Shown: piece after piece, positions 1 through 8,179 of the stretch
Numbering within the stretch: the first letter of the stretch is position 1
Layout of the letters: every line of letters starts with the position of its first letter
From: Endozoicomonas numazuensis
GTDB taxonomy: Bacteria > Pseudomonadota > Gammaproteobacteria > Pseudomonadales > Endozoicomonadaceae
Reading direction: 5' to 3'
NCBI RefSeq assembly: GCF_000722635.1
Contig: NZ_JOKH01000001.1
Span: 1,555,182-1,619,181, forward strand
Length of the DNA: 64,000 nucleotides
Translations under genes and position numbers: made by a program
The notes under the pieces: generated by a model
The model's database searches: none
What the model was told of the DNA's origin: nothing
The model's input: only the letters and a program-made list of their open reading frames with translations

Positions 1-1494
1 CTTGAGGCTGACGTCATGTCCTTCCTTGAGCGTGACAACGGCAGTTACCTTGGCATGGAAGCGTTCGTCAGGGGTTTCAACCACCAGGCAATCGATAATA
101 GCCGGGTTGTTTTTCAAAGCCTGCTCTACTTCTTCAGGGAAGATTTTCTCACCCCCTGAGTTGATGCAGTTGGAGTCACGACCAAAAATGGTGATGGAAC
201 CGTCTTCTTCCAGACGAGCGGCGTCGCCTGTCAGCAGCCATGTCTTACCTTTACCTTCTACATCGATAAAGGTTTTAGCGGTTTTAACCGGATCGTTGTA
301 GTAACCCGCCGGGATGTGACCTGAGCGGGAGAATATACCGGTTTCTCCTGGCTTGGCGTGACGAGCCTGTTCAGGCGTCTCACCTTCAACAATAACGTCC
401 ATAAACTCGGAACGATTAACGTTACCCAGGCTGGCCTCTTCTTTCTTGCTGCCTGTATCCATACCCATGCTGCCAGATTCAGAAGAACCAAAGGAGTTGG
501 TAATAAAGACATTAGGAAAGTGTTTCTTAAAGGCGTCTTGTTTGGCGTAGGAGAATACAGCGCCCCCTGAACCGACATTGAAGACAGAGTCCAGCTTCCA
601 GCGGCCAGGGTTGTTGTCCAAAGCTTCCAGCAGAGGAATAGCCATGGCATCACCCACAATCTGTACTGAGTTTACCGCTTCCTGCTCAACCAGCCCCCAG
701 ACGACTTCTCCATTGAGATTTCGTTCAGGGTTCATGACCAATTTATTTCCGGCCAGCAGAGTGATGCAGGCAAACCACCAGGAGGCTCCATGCATGAGTG
801 GTGCCAGAGGCAGGGAAGCCATTTCAAAGCCGGGCATACGGTCAATGATGTCTTCAGGCTTCTGACAAGGTCCTTTTTCACCACTGTAAAAGCCTCCGCC
901 GCCCATTGCTGCATGGAAAACGTGCTCGTGTGGCCACATCACGCCCTTTGGCATACCCGTGGTGCCACCGGTATAAAGAATAAACAGATCCTGTCCGGAG
1001 CGCTCTTCAAAGTCACGAACATTGGACTGGTCAGACATGGCATTTTCGTATTCGGTGGCGCCAATCAGTGACAGATCATGATCGGTAGCATCATCAACGG
1101 AAACAAACGTCTTCAACTCAGGGAACTGTCCCTTGATCTCGTTGATGGCCGGAATGAATTCACGGTGGTGAATACAGGCTACGACATCTGCGTTGTCGAA
1201 AATGTACGACAGCTCTTCATTGACATAGCGATAGTTAACATTGATGGGAACCGCACGAATTTTGAAACAGGCCAGCATGCCTTCGAGATATTCGCTGCAA
1301 TTGTACATATAGAGTGCTACATGCTGGCCTGCCTTCACGCCCTGAGCGCTGAGGTAATGAGCCATCTGGTTCGCCCGCTCTTCAAGCTGGGTATAGGTGA
1401 TGCGGCTGTCGCCACAAACCAGGGCTTCACGCTCGCCAACTGCATCGGCTACCAGCTCGAACATATCGCAGATATTGAAGTGTTTTTCAGCCAT
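1..1494 (-). CDS. Acyl-CoA synthetase (AMP-forming), FadD19/FadD17-like, 3' end outside window
   Basis: Reading leftward from the ATG at 1494 gives an uninterrupted frame to base 1, so the C-terminus lies outside the window. The visible protein (about 498 residues) has the adenylate-forming signature YTGGTTGMPKG (P-loop, A3 motif), then PLMHGASWW, then an adenylate-binding GSSESG motif and LLTGDAA late in the large domain. The family activates carboxylic acids to acyl-CoA through an acyl-adenylate. The PLMHGA motif and overall layout resemble the actinobacterial FadD17/FadD19 steroid side-chain ligases, and the window is rich in steroid side-chain oxidation genes, so a sterol or bile-acid CoA ligase is the likely role (inference). 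AAGG lies a few bases before the ATG. Substrate cannot be read from sequence. Confidence 0.88.
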   Translation of the reverse strand, partial: MAEKHFNICDMFELVADAVGEREALVCGDSRITYTQLEERANQMAHYLSAQGVKAGQHVALYMYNCSEYLEGMLACFKIRAVPINVNYRYVNEELSYIFDNADVVACIHHREFIPAINEIKGQFPELKTFVSVDDATDHDLSLIGATEYENAMSDQSNVRDFEERSGQDLFILYTGGTTGMPKGVMWPHEHVFHAAMGGGGFYSGEKGPCQKPEDIIDRMPGFEMASLPLAPLMHGASWWFACITLLAGNKLVMNPERNLNGEVVWGLVEQEAVNSVQIVGDAMAIPLLEALDNNPGRWKLDSVFNVGSGGAVFSYAKQDAFKKHFPNVFITNSFGSSESGSMGMDTGSKKEEASLGNVNRSEFMDVIVEGETPEQARHAKPGETGIFSRSGHIPAGYYNDPVKTAKTFIDVEGKGKTWLLTGDAARLEEDGSITIFGRDSNCINSGGEKIFPEEVEQALKNNPAIIDCLVVETPDERFHAKVTAVVTLKEGHDVSLK

Positions 1495-1727
1495 TACCTT
1501 AATTACCTGTTGTTTATTGTTCTTTTCGACTCTGACCATTCCTGGTCTTGTATTTCCGTTTTTCACGCGTGTCAGGAGAGCGGAAAAACTGAAGATGTCT
1601 TGTTGCCTAAGACAAATTTCTTAATGGAGGTAACTAATACCAGAGGGGTCTATGATTCACTTCGTCCACTTGGGGTATAGAGGGCTGTGTTTGCCAGCTA
1701 TTTACACTCAGGAAACAGGAGTTTTTG

Positions 1728-2912
1728 ATGCCTTCTGAAACCACTATTTCATTTTTTTCTTACTGGCGCGTGGCTATCCTCGCTGGGACTACTCTGATCC
1801 TCACCGTTCTGGTAGAAGATGCCTATGTTCCTGTCACAGCGGATGTTGCAAAAGAGTTTGGTGATGCACTGAGTGACTTTCAGTTAACGACCATTCTGTT
1901 GATTTGCGTTCAAGGAGTCACTATGCCCCTGTTTGCATCCTTTGGGGACAGGGTAGGGAGAATGCCTGTTCTGGAAAGTGGTTTGCTGGTCTTTATAGTG
2001 GGGGCGCTGGTTTGCATGATGGCAGGATCTGACTGGCAGTTTTATGCAGGGCGCATATTTCAGGGGATAGGTGCATCAGCGGTTCTGGTCATTATACCGG
2101 CTATGATTCGTGATCGTTACAGTGATAATGAAGCCGCGAGTCAGTTTTCAGCCATAGCTCTTATCCTGCTTGTGAGTCGTATTTTTTCACCGGAGCTGGG
2201 GGTGCAGGTGACTTCAAGTTTGGGTTGGAGGTTTCTGTTTGGCTTGATCGCCGTGCTGGGGGTTATCATTCTGTGGATAAGTTTTCGAGCTTTTCATGAG
2301 GAAGAGAAAAGTTGCTTTCAACGTCGCAAAAGTTCTTTCCTCATGGATGTTAAACGTGTTTTAAGTCATTCATTGTCGCTAAGGTTTATCTTTACTTACA
2401 CCGCCAGCTCAACGGTTGTTCTGGTTTATTACAATAATGCCTCATTTCTCTTCATCCAGTATTACCAGCTAACAGAATCTGTTCTGGCATTGATTTTGTC
2501 ACTATCGTTTGCGGTTCAGGGCGTGGCTTCACTGATCAATATCTGGTGGTTAAAGCAAATGAATTATCGCCAGATCATGACGCTCTCTTTTTATCTGATG
2601 GTGCTGTTGGCTGTCATCAATGCTGTGATGGACTGGACTGAAAGTCACACTTTGTTTAGCAATATGCTGCTGTTGTCACTGCTGTTTTTTTTCTCGGCAT
2701 TTATTGCCCCCAACGCTTTGACGGGAGTGGTTCAGGTGCATCCTGATGCAGCGGCAACGGCCAGTTCATTGATGGATGTAGTCGCCATCATTGTCAGTAG
2801 TCTGGCTTCAGTGCTGGTGATTCTGTTATCCGATGGTACGCCAAAAACCCTGTCTCTGGTGGCCATGATGATTTGCTTGCTATCACTTGCTCTATGGTGC
2901 AAAAGCAATTGA
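1728..2912 (+). CDS. MFS transporter, DHA1/Bcr-CflA-like drug:H+ antiporter
   Basis: A 394-residue inner-membrane protein of about 12 hydrophobic segments. The loop after the second segment reads FGDRVGRMPVL, a clear match to the MFS motif A (GxxxDRxGRR). The N-terminal half also carries the DHA1-type RIFQGIGAS sequence. Such proteins export small molecules by proton antiport. The start is the ATG at 1728, with AGGAG six bases upstream; an adjacent TTG would add one residue. It is transcribed divergently from the acyl-CoA synthetase. A second MFS exporter lies at 8166-9326, and the genes between look like a small peptide-modification locus, so export of its product is possible, but nothing in the sequence fixes the substrate. 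Confidence 0.85.
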   Translation: MPSETTISFFSYWRVAILAGTTLILTVLVEDAYVPVTADVAKEFGDALSDFQLTTILLICVQGVTMPLFASFGDRVGRMPVLESGLLVFIVGALVCMMAGSDWQFYAGRIFQGIGASAVLVIIPAMIRDRYSDNEAASQFSAIALILLVSRIFSPELGVQVTSSLGWRFLFGLIAVLGVIILWISFRAFHEEEKSCFQRRKSSFLMDVKRVLSHSLSLRFIFTYTASSTVVLVYYNNASFLFIQYYQLTESVLALILSLSFAVQGVASLINIWWLKQMNYRQIMTLSFYLMVLLAVINAVMDWTESHTLFSNMLLLSLLFFFSAFIAPNALTGVVQVHPDAAATASSLMDVVAIIVSSLASVLVILLSDGTPKTLSLVAMMICLLSLALWCKSN

Positions 2913-3075
2913 GGATTTCGACCAGTAGCTTTTTCCAGCTCTCAGCTAATATAAGTCCGCGTATATGGGAATACTTTAATAAAAATGGTTTCGCTTGGAG
3001 AGTGGATATACCCGTCGCCTTTCAAGATGCTACGTTGTTGCCAGCGTTCGCTCACCCTGATCACCTACTACTTGC

Positions 3076-3161
3076 AGGCTCACAGGTTGTAGGCTCACAG
3101 GTTGTAGGCTCACAGGTTGTAGGCTCACAGGTTGTAGGCTCACAGGTTGTAGGCTCACAGG
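3076..3161. repeat. 15-bp tandem repeat, about 5.7 copies
   Basis: The unit AGGCTCACAGGTTGT is repeated perfectly five times and then in part. It lies in the 324-bp gap between the MFS gene and the secreted protein gene, ending about 75 bp before that gene's start codon. The gap otherwise shows no gene. The repeat sits within an open frame that has no recognisable protein features. Its position makes it a possible promoter-spacing or slippage tract. Confidence 0.9.
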
Positions 3162-3236
3162 GCTTCGCTCACTTGTCGCCTGATAGCATCTTGAAATCCA
3201 ATGGGTATAGTACTTTATATTCAGAACAGGATTATT

Positions 3237-4658
3237 ATGAGAACATACTTTTTTGTTCTGGCCGTTCTTTTGTCGCTGCCGGCAGGGGCTGAGAGTTACA
3301 CACGGACAGATGATGATCTAGCCCAATTCATGAGAGAGACGAATCTGATCGATTCCGTCATGGAAATGATGATCAGGAGAACCGCAAGATCGGACGAAGG
3401 ATTATTGCTTAGACGATATGTTCTGGAAGATGGGGCATTGGTTCAAAGTAATATCAGTACGGAAGAGTCGCTGGGTTTTCAATACAAAGGTGAAAACCAG
3501 AGTATAAGCTCAAGCCAAACGACTATTAAGAAGAAAGAGTGTAAAGCAGAGCTCTGTAATGATAAGGCAGCTTCAACCGAGTTAAAGCTGTTTTACTGGC
3601 ATCTCTCGGACGATGATCCAGGTTCGATAAAATCCATAAATGAACAGTTTGATATTTTGGTCGATAATTTCTCAAAGCTCGATGAAGTCCGGAGGGAAAA
3701 TCCGGATCTCTTTGTGTTCTCTGGTGTTTCCTATGTGGCGTACCTGGTCCAGATTCATAAGCTTTGTTTGAGAGTCCTGACTTTGAGTTTATCAGATGAA
3801 GAGACTCAGAAAGCCTGTCATCTTTTCGGAACGGAAAATCATTATCTGAATGCCCGGACTGATCACGTTTTGTTTGTCGGTGATTTTTTGGTGATCAGTC
3901 CATTGCCTCTAGAGCCTTATATCAATCAGTCTAATGATGCTAGTGCAACGTTCTGGCTGAAAACTGGCAGAAACTCAACGGCAAATATTGCTTATGTAAC
4001 CCACTATAAAGTCCTCAAGGATGATCATTGGCACTCGATTATTCAGTGGACTGGAAATCATGATTTCGCTTGGTCTAATCCAAAAGATGTACAGGTCGGG
4101 GACTGGGATTGGATCGCCACCTCAAAAGTCAAGAGTGTATTGGATGAGATGCTGGAAGAGGGAGAGTCAGCCCATGTTTTGACGCATATTGCTGGAAGTG
4201 CTTTCCCGAAAAAAAAGGTGGCAAAGCGTTTGAATACAGCGCCTAAGACATACAGTGAGGACTTACCCGATTTTGATCCTGAAAATAATCGTCTGGCACA
4301 GGAGATGACCTATAAATTTAATTACCTCCAGCGTCCTCAAGCCCAGCAGATAGCACAGGTTTACCTGTATCGAAAAGGGAAAAAAATAAAAAACTCAGGT
4401 GCTCCCATGAAACGGCTGACTCTTAAACAGGCTGATAAGGATGAGGTGGGTAGTCAGGGTTGGTATGAATGGCTTTTTGGGGAGGTGTCTCACAGAGATT
4501 TGTCTGCATTCTTTCCCGTGGTGACAACCCTAAAGTACCGGCATGTTGAGCGGCAATCGACGGCGCTTAATTCTAAAGACTCCAATCAGAAGGGACCTGA
4601 TTCTGTTCCTGGAGTTCCTGTGCTTGAGAATCAGTTGAACCACTATCGCCGCTTCTGA
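3237..4658 (+). CDS. Hypothetical exported protein, about 473 aa
   Basis: The protein begins MRTYFFVLAVLLSLPAGAES, a typical Sec signal peptide with cleavage expected after residues 18-20. The ATG at 3237 is chosen because it starts this signal and has AGG six bases upstream; an earlier in-frame ATG at 3201 would place 12 extra residues before it. The mature part is soluble and charged, with no recognised domain. One stretch around residues 60-115 is rich in serine, glutamate and lysine and includes a CKAELC pair of cysteines. It stands alone on the + strand, preceded by a 15-bp tandem repeat and facing the leftward SDR gene at its 3' end. I do not recognise the family. An envelope or secreted role is all the sequence supports. 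Confidence 0.75.
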   Translation: MRTYFFVLAVLLSLPAGAESYTRTDDDLAQFMRETNLIDSVMEMMIRRTARSDEGLLLRRYVLEDGALVQSNISTEESLGFQYKGENQSISSSQTTIKKKECKAELCNDKAASTELKLFYWHLSDDDPGSIKSINEQFDILVDNFSKLDEVRRENPDLFVFSGVSYVAYLVQIHKLCLRVLTLSLSDEETQKACHLFGTENHYLNARTDHVLFVGDFLVISPLPLEPYINQSNDASATFWLKTGRNSTANIAYVTHYKVLKDDHWHSIIQWTGNHDFAWSNPKDVQVGDWDWIATSKVKSVLDEMLEEGESAHVLTHIAGSAFPKKKVAKRLNTAPKTYSEDLPDFDPENNRLAQEMTYKFNYLQRPQAQQIAQVYLYRKGKKIKNSGAPMKRLTLKQADKDEVGSQGWYEWLFGEVSHRDLSAFFPVVTTLKYRHVERQSTALNSKDSNQKGPDSVPGVPVLENQLNHYRRF

Positions 4659-4680
4659 TTATTTTTGGTTCTTAGAGCTT

Positions 4681-5508
4681 TCAAGATTTTAATGGGGTGA
4701 GACTCTTTCTAAGAGCCTTTTCATAATAGCTGGATTGTGGTTGCAGGATGATTTCAGTAGGGCAAGAAGAGCCACCAACGGAAAGAATAAAATCGATGGT
4801 TTTTAAAATGTCGTTTAATTCTATAGCGTGTTTGTCAGCGGCTTCCGTACCTTCCCTTTGACTGATTTGCCCAGGAAGAATGCTACAGACTTTTATATTG
4901 TACTCCCTTACGTCTTCGAACAAAGATTGACAATAACCTCTAAGGCCAAACTTACTGCCGCAATAGGCTGCCCCTCCAGGGTACGACTGCACGCTGGCAA
5001 TAGAGCCAAAATGAATCAGGCACCCCGAGTTTCTTTGGATCATATCGGGTAAAAAGAATTGATTCAGGGCTATGGGGAACTCAAGGTTTACCTTGAGCAG
5101 GCGAGAGTATTCGGCAAATTCAAATTCATGGGCGGGAGCCCATCGAAAGGCACCAGCAGCATGAATAATGAGGTCAGGGCAGCCGACTTTTTCCTGAACA
5201 GATTTGAAAAGATAAGGCCACTGATTCTCATCCAGAATCTCACAGGCAATGGTCGATATTCGATGACGGTTTGTGTGAGGCAAGTCTTTGGAGTCATTCA
5301 GGCGAGAGGAGGAACTGGCTGTCAGGATAAGATGGATGTCCTTTGCTGCAGTCATTGCTGCAAAGTGTTGGGTAATGGATTGCCCAACCAGCCCGCTGGC
5401 ACCCGTTATAAGGCATGAACTCCTGTGATGCACGCTTATGTTCTGATGGGCAAGCTGGTTAGCAATGTTTGTTTCATTTATCGGTTTGCACTCGAATGTT
5501 GCAACCAA
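4681..5508 (-). CDS. SDR-family NAD(P)-dependent oxidoreductase
   Basis: A classical short-chain dehydrogenase of up to 275 residues. The dinucleotide-binding motif TGASGLVG lies at residues 35-42, the catalytic serine in HFGSIAS, and the YxxxK pair in YCGSKFG. The conserved IHAAGAF corresponds to the NNAG motif. The frame opens with TTG at 5508, inside the last codons of the upstream small peptide gene, with AGGA five bases before it. A GTG at 5433 is an alternative start that would remove about 25 residues, so the N-terminus is uncertain. Overlap with the peptide gene implies translational coupling. In context it could oxidise a hydroxyl group placed on the peptide, but this is inference. 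Confidence 0.85.
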   Translation of the reverse strand: MVATFECKPINETNIANQLAHQNISVHHRSSCLITGASGLVGQSITQHFAAMTAAKDIHLILTASSSSRLNDSKDLPHTNRHRISTIACEILDENQWPYLFKSVQEKVGCPDLIIHAAGAFRWAPAHEFEFAEYSRLLKVNLEFPIALNQFFLPDMIQRNSGCLIHFGSIASVQSYPGGAAYCGSKFGLRGYCQSLFEDVREYNIKVCSILPGQISQREGTEAADKHAIELNDILKTIDFILSVGGSSCPTEIILQPQSSYYEKALRKSLTPLKS

Positions 5509-5659
5509 ATCCTACGACTTCACCTGCGAATGTGACATCAATGGCTCTTCTGTAAGAGCTGGCAATCATTACGGGCTCTTCCAAGGATGCAAATTCAAGG
5601 GGAGCAGGGTTTAGACCTTTTGGTCGATCAGATTTATTCTTTCTTTCAGAAGTTTTCAT
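5474..5659 (-). CDS. Small peptide gene, 61 aa, candidate modified-peptide precursor
   Basis: A 61-residue ORF in the middle of a leftward gene set. The start at 5659 is preceded by AAAGG nine bases upstream; an ATG at 5683 in the same frame would add eight residues and overlaps the stop of the upstream gene. The N-terminal third is basic and hydrophilic (MKTSERKNKSDRPKG), the middle is acidic (LEFASLEEP), and the C-terminal part is hydrophobic and glycine-rich, ending GFGCNIRVQTDK with a single cysteine. This polarity resembles leader plus core of a ribosomal peptide. The neighbours are a cupin-like protein, its paralogue, an SDR, a JmjC hydroxylase and exporters. Known RiPP classes were not recognised. 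It could instead be a small structural subunit. Confidence 0.6.
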   Translation of the reverse strand: MKTSERKNKSDRPKGLNPAPLEFASLEEPVMIASSYRRAIDVTFAGEVVGFGCNIRVQTDK

Positions 5660-5675
5660 ATCGATTACCTTTCTA

Positions 5676-6539
5676 TCAATCATTTAGAAGTTGGGACAGC
5701 CTGCCGGGGACGTAGGGTTCATCATCCCGGGAGGCGTGTTGCAAGAACAGGTTGCTGTTTTCGGGTGATAGCCGGGCTGCTGCATACCAGGCTCTCAGCC
5801 GGGTTTGGGCGCTGACATGCTTACTGGCCAGAGTGACCAGAACGTCCACGGTATCCTCATTACCAATTAAAGGGGCAATGCTCAGCATGGCACTGCTGAC
5901 CGGGTATTGATCAATAGGGTTTTTAATGCATTGTTTCTTGATATCGAAATAAAACTGCATTCTCCGAGTCTTTTCACCAAGCAGTATGTAGTTGAGTGAT
6001 GCTGAAAAGTCCGCTGGAGGAATCTGGGAGTGTATGTCCCTGTTTGCCCGGTAATACATCAGCTTTCCTGGCGACAGCTGGTAGGTCTTTCGAGGCGTTA
6101 TCTCAATGGCTTCATCCATTAACCCCTGATATGAGAGACCATCATATTCGTAGGTTTCTGTTTGATATCCGCTGCCAAATAAGCCACAGGTGAGAAAGCT
6201 GAAGTCGTGGTCATGTGGTTCACGGTAACTCAGCAGCTGGAAAGGAGACAGGTCACTTTCAGGAAGCCAAACTACGACTCTGACAGCAAATCTCTCATCA
6301 ATATGCAGTACAAAAACGGGAGGAGTGTATGTGTTGTTGCTCTGAAACTCATCCGGGTGTTTCAGCTGATCCGTCAGAAAGTCTGCGAAAAAACGTTTGT
6401 TGTTACACAGGGCTTTTAGCTGACCTGCATTCTCCAATGTTTCGTCCATGTCGTATTGCGACAGGTCGTGACGGCAAAAGTCTATAAACTCGTTAAGAGC
6501 TAATGTATGGTCTGTCTTATTTTCAACCACCAGTGGCAT
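5676..6539 (-). CDS. Cupin-like protein with HxH...H motif and C-terminal HEAT-like repeats
   Basis: A 287-residue protein. The middle carries EPHDHDF (His109 and His111) followed about 60 residues later by His170 in RDIHSQ. This HxH plus distal His layout is expected of a metal-binding cupin. The last 60 residues form helical repeats of the type TRLRAWYAAARLSP...DDEPYV, similar to HEAT repeats. The start at 6539 is chosen for AGGAG nine bases upstream; an ATG at 6614 would overlap the upstream gene by 92 bases. The start overlaps the upstream gene's end by 17 bases, and the small peptide gene follows 16 bases after the stop. The upstream gene is a paralogue. A metal-dependent oxygenase acting on the small peptide is my inference. 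Confidence 0.6.
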   Translation of the reverse strand: MPLVVENKTDHTLALNEFIDFCRHDLSQYDMDETLENAGQLKALCNNKRFFADFLTDQLKHPDEFQSNNTYTPPVFVLHIDERFAVRVVVWLPESDLSPFQLLSYREPHDHDFSFLTCGLFGSGYQTETYEYDGLSYQGLMDEAIEITPRKTYQLSPGKLMYYRANRDIHSQIPPADFSASLNYILLGEKTRRMQFYFDIKKQCIKNPIDQYPVSSAMLSIAPLIGNEDTVDVLVTLASKHVSAQTRLRAWYAAARLSPENSNLFLQHASRDDEPYVPGRLSQLLND

Positions 6540-7413
6540 ATTGAACAACTCCTGGCTGGGGGTTTGTTGCAAATAACGTGGTTTGAGCGGCTTTGCGAAT
6601 GTGGGGATGTTCATCCTGCAAAGCCAGATAAAGTGCTCCCTTGCCTTTGTCAGGATTCAAGTGATATATCTGTTGTATGGCTTCCCAGCGAGTGTGGTGG
6701 TCAGGACTTTCCCTTGCCAGACGAACCAGGCATTCTGTGTGGGATTCATCACCCGTCATGCCTATGACCCTTGCTGCTAATTGTATTCTTGAACTGTTCA
6801 GGTGGTTGGCAATCTGGCTTTTTGTTTTCCCCGTGTTCCGGTCAAATAGCCAGCCAATATCGCCTTTGGATTCTGATCGTATGATCAGACAGGGTGGATA
6901 GCTTTGATCGCCATTGGGAGCGTCCAGGTCGACAAGGTCTTCATAGGCTTTGAAATAAAAGGGCTTCCAGGGTTCAAAGTAGAAGTCTCCCATTCTTTTC
7001 AGATCTGAAGGCTTTTTCCAGTCTCTATTTTTGCTAATATCTGTCGTGTAATAAGGGGACGAAAAAGCCTTCTGGGACAGGTTGATAATAAGAATATCAA
7101 ACTCACAGCTACGCAAGGGGTCGTTTTCATCACGAAGGTCACTGTTAGCACCCATGCCGGCCTGTTTGATGGTCATGTGGAAATCGTCGCCTATTCGAGC
7201 CAGAGCCAGATCACCATTGACCAGAGTTGTTTTTAGATCGTCATTCTCACTGAGTTTGAGGTACTTCAGTAGCAAAGAGTTCAACAGCTGTGACGATTTT
7301 GTGGCATTGAACTTTTGAAAAATGGGTATATATCGCTCAGAAAAGCTCAGGCACTTTTTTTGCTGAACTCTTGTAACCAACTCTTCAAGAAACTGAATGT
7401 TAAAAGATTGCAT
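6523..7413 (-). CDS. Degenerate paralogue of the adjacent cupin-like/HEAT protein
   Basis: A protein of about 296 residues that aligns by eye with the downstream gene product. It shares the PFYFKAYEDL block with MYYRANRDIH of its neighbour and the C-terminal repeats (HTRWEAIQQIYHLNP...DEHPHIRKAA). Where the neighbour has HDHDF this protein has LRSCEFD, and where the neighbour has RDIHSQ it has EDLVDL, so all three presumed metal-binding histidines are absent. It therefore looks like a non-catalytic partner or a substrate-binding subunit. The start at ATG 7413 is a choice with no strong ribosome site; the frame stays open to a TTG at 7482. It is the first gene of the leftward set and lies divergent to the VirK-like gene. 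Confidence 0.55.
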   Translation of the reverse strand: MQSFNIQFLEELVTRVQQKKCLSFSERYIPIFQKFNATKSSQLLNSLLLKYLKLSENDDLKTTLVNGDLALARIGDDFHMTIKQAGMGANSDLRDENDPLRSCEFDILIINLSQKAFSSPYYTTDISKNRDWKKPSDLKRMGDFYFEPWKPFYFKAYEDLVDLDAPNGDQSYPPCLIIRSESKGDIGWLFDRNTGKTKSQIANHLNSSRIQLAARVIGMTGDESHTECLVRLARESPDHHTRWEAIQQIYHLNPDKGKGALYLALQDEHPHIRKAAQTTLFATNPQPGVVQYATGG

Positions 7414-7654
7414 GAGCCAACGTATCAAATTAGTGGAAGTAATTAATGATTTAAAAAAAACGACTAGTGCTGTGCGTCGCAAATATAAATCTAAGCAAAT
7501 AAAGTGATTCTTTCTAATATTTTTTAAGTCGAAATAACGACTATGTATATGAAGAAATGTTAATGCAAAACAATATTTGTTGTTTATCCTCGGAGGAGTT
7601 GTTGGTTTATTCTATTCATATACTCGATTCATCCATGGTCTCAAAGGCAAGGTT

Positions 7655-8179
7655 ATGTTGTTGAATAACGTCCTGTACAGATTTCTTAAGTCTTTGGCTT
7701 TACTCTCATCTGTCATCCTGTCAATGTTTGCGGTTCTCTTCTCTCCCACAGTAACAGCAGACTCTGTGTCTATGATGAAAGGCAAACCTCTGCATGATTT
7801 TAAAGCGCTCAGCGAGGCGGTTCTGGAAGACAACCGTGCTGTCAGGGGGCTGATTTATCAGGAGAAATGTCACTTGAGAAGTGAGAGTGGCGAAAAAGAA
7901 TTTCCTTTGGCTATTCGTCCTTTTTACTACACCGATTTTGCTTATGTACCCAAAACGGGCGTTCTTGCTACCTGGCATAATGCGGAGCATCCGCATCCTC
8001 AGGGGCACGATAAACTGCCTTACGACATTGTTAGAATGTCCATGTACATCTGGGGAGCTGAGGAAGATAAAGGCCTCAATGTTAAATTAATGTTGAGCAA
8101 CTATAAATTTGAGAAGGTTTTGGACAGAGTTTATTTCTGTGAGTTTGGTAAAGGCATCGAGCTGTTCAGGACGCCTTGA
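7655..8179 (+). CDS. VirK-like exported protein
   Basis: The protein of 174 residues begins with a hydrophobic signal (residues 1-36, MLLNNVLYRFLKSLALLSSV...). The region just after it, HDFKALSEAVLEDNRAVRGLIYQEKC, has the layout of the VirK family (PF06903): an amphipathic helix, a short strand and a conserved cysteine. VirK-type proteins are small periplasmic proteins of unknown biochemistry found near virulence or envelope genes. The start at 7655 is preferred because AAAGG lies seven bases upstream and the signal peptide starts there; the frame is open from 7577. Its 3' end overlaps the converging MFS gene by 14 bases. Family assignment is from motif memory and moderately sure. Confidence 0.6.
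   Translation: MLLNNVLYRFLKSLALLSSVILSMFAVLFSPTVTADSVSMMKGKPLHDFKALSEAVLEDNRAVRGLIYQEKCHLRSESGEKEFPLAIRPFYYTDFAYVPKTGVLATWHNAEHPHPQGHDKLPYDIVRMSMYIWGAEEDKGLNVKLMLSNYKFEKVLDRVYFCEFGKGIELFRTP

Noticed and set aside
3076-3161. CRISPR-like array
   Set aside because: The units are directly adjacent with no spacers; it is a simple tandem repeat. The same applies to 12784, 23078 and 39683.
2873-3292. 139-codon ORF over the 15-bp repeats
   Set aside because: It overlaps the end of the MFS gene and the signal peptide gene and consists largely of repeat-derived residues, with no ribosome site.
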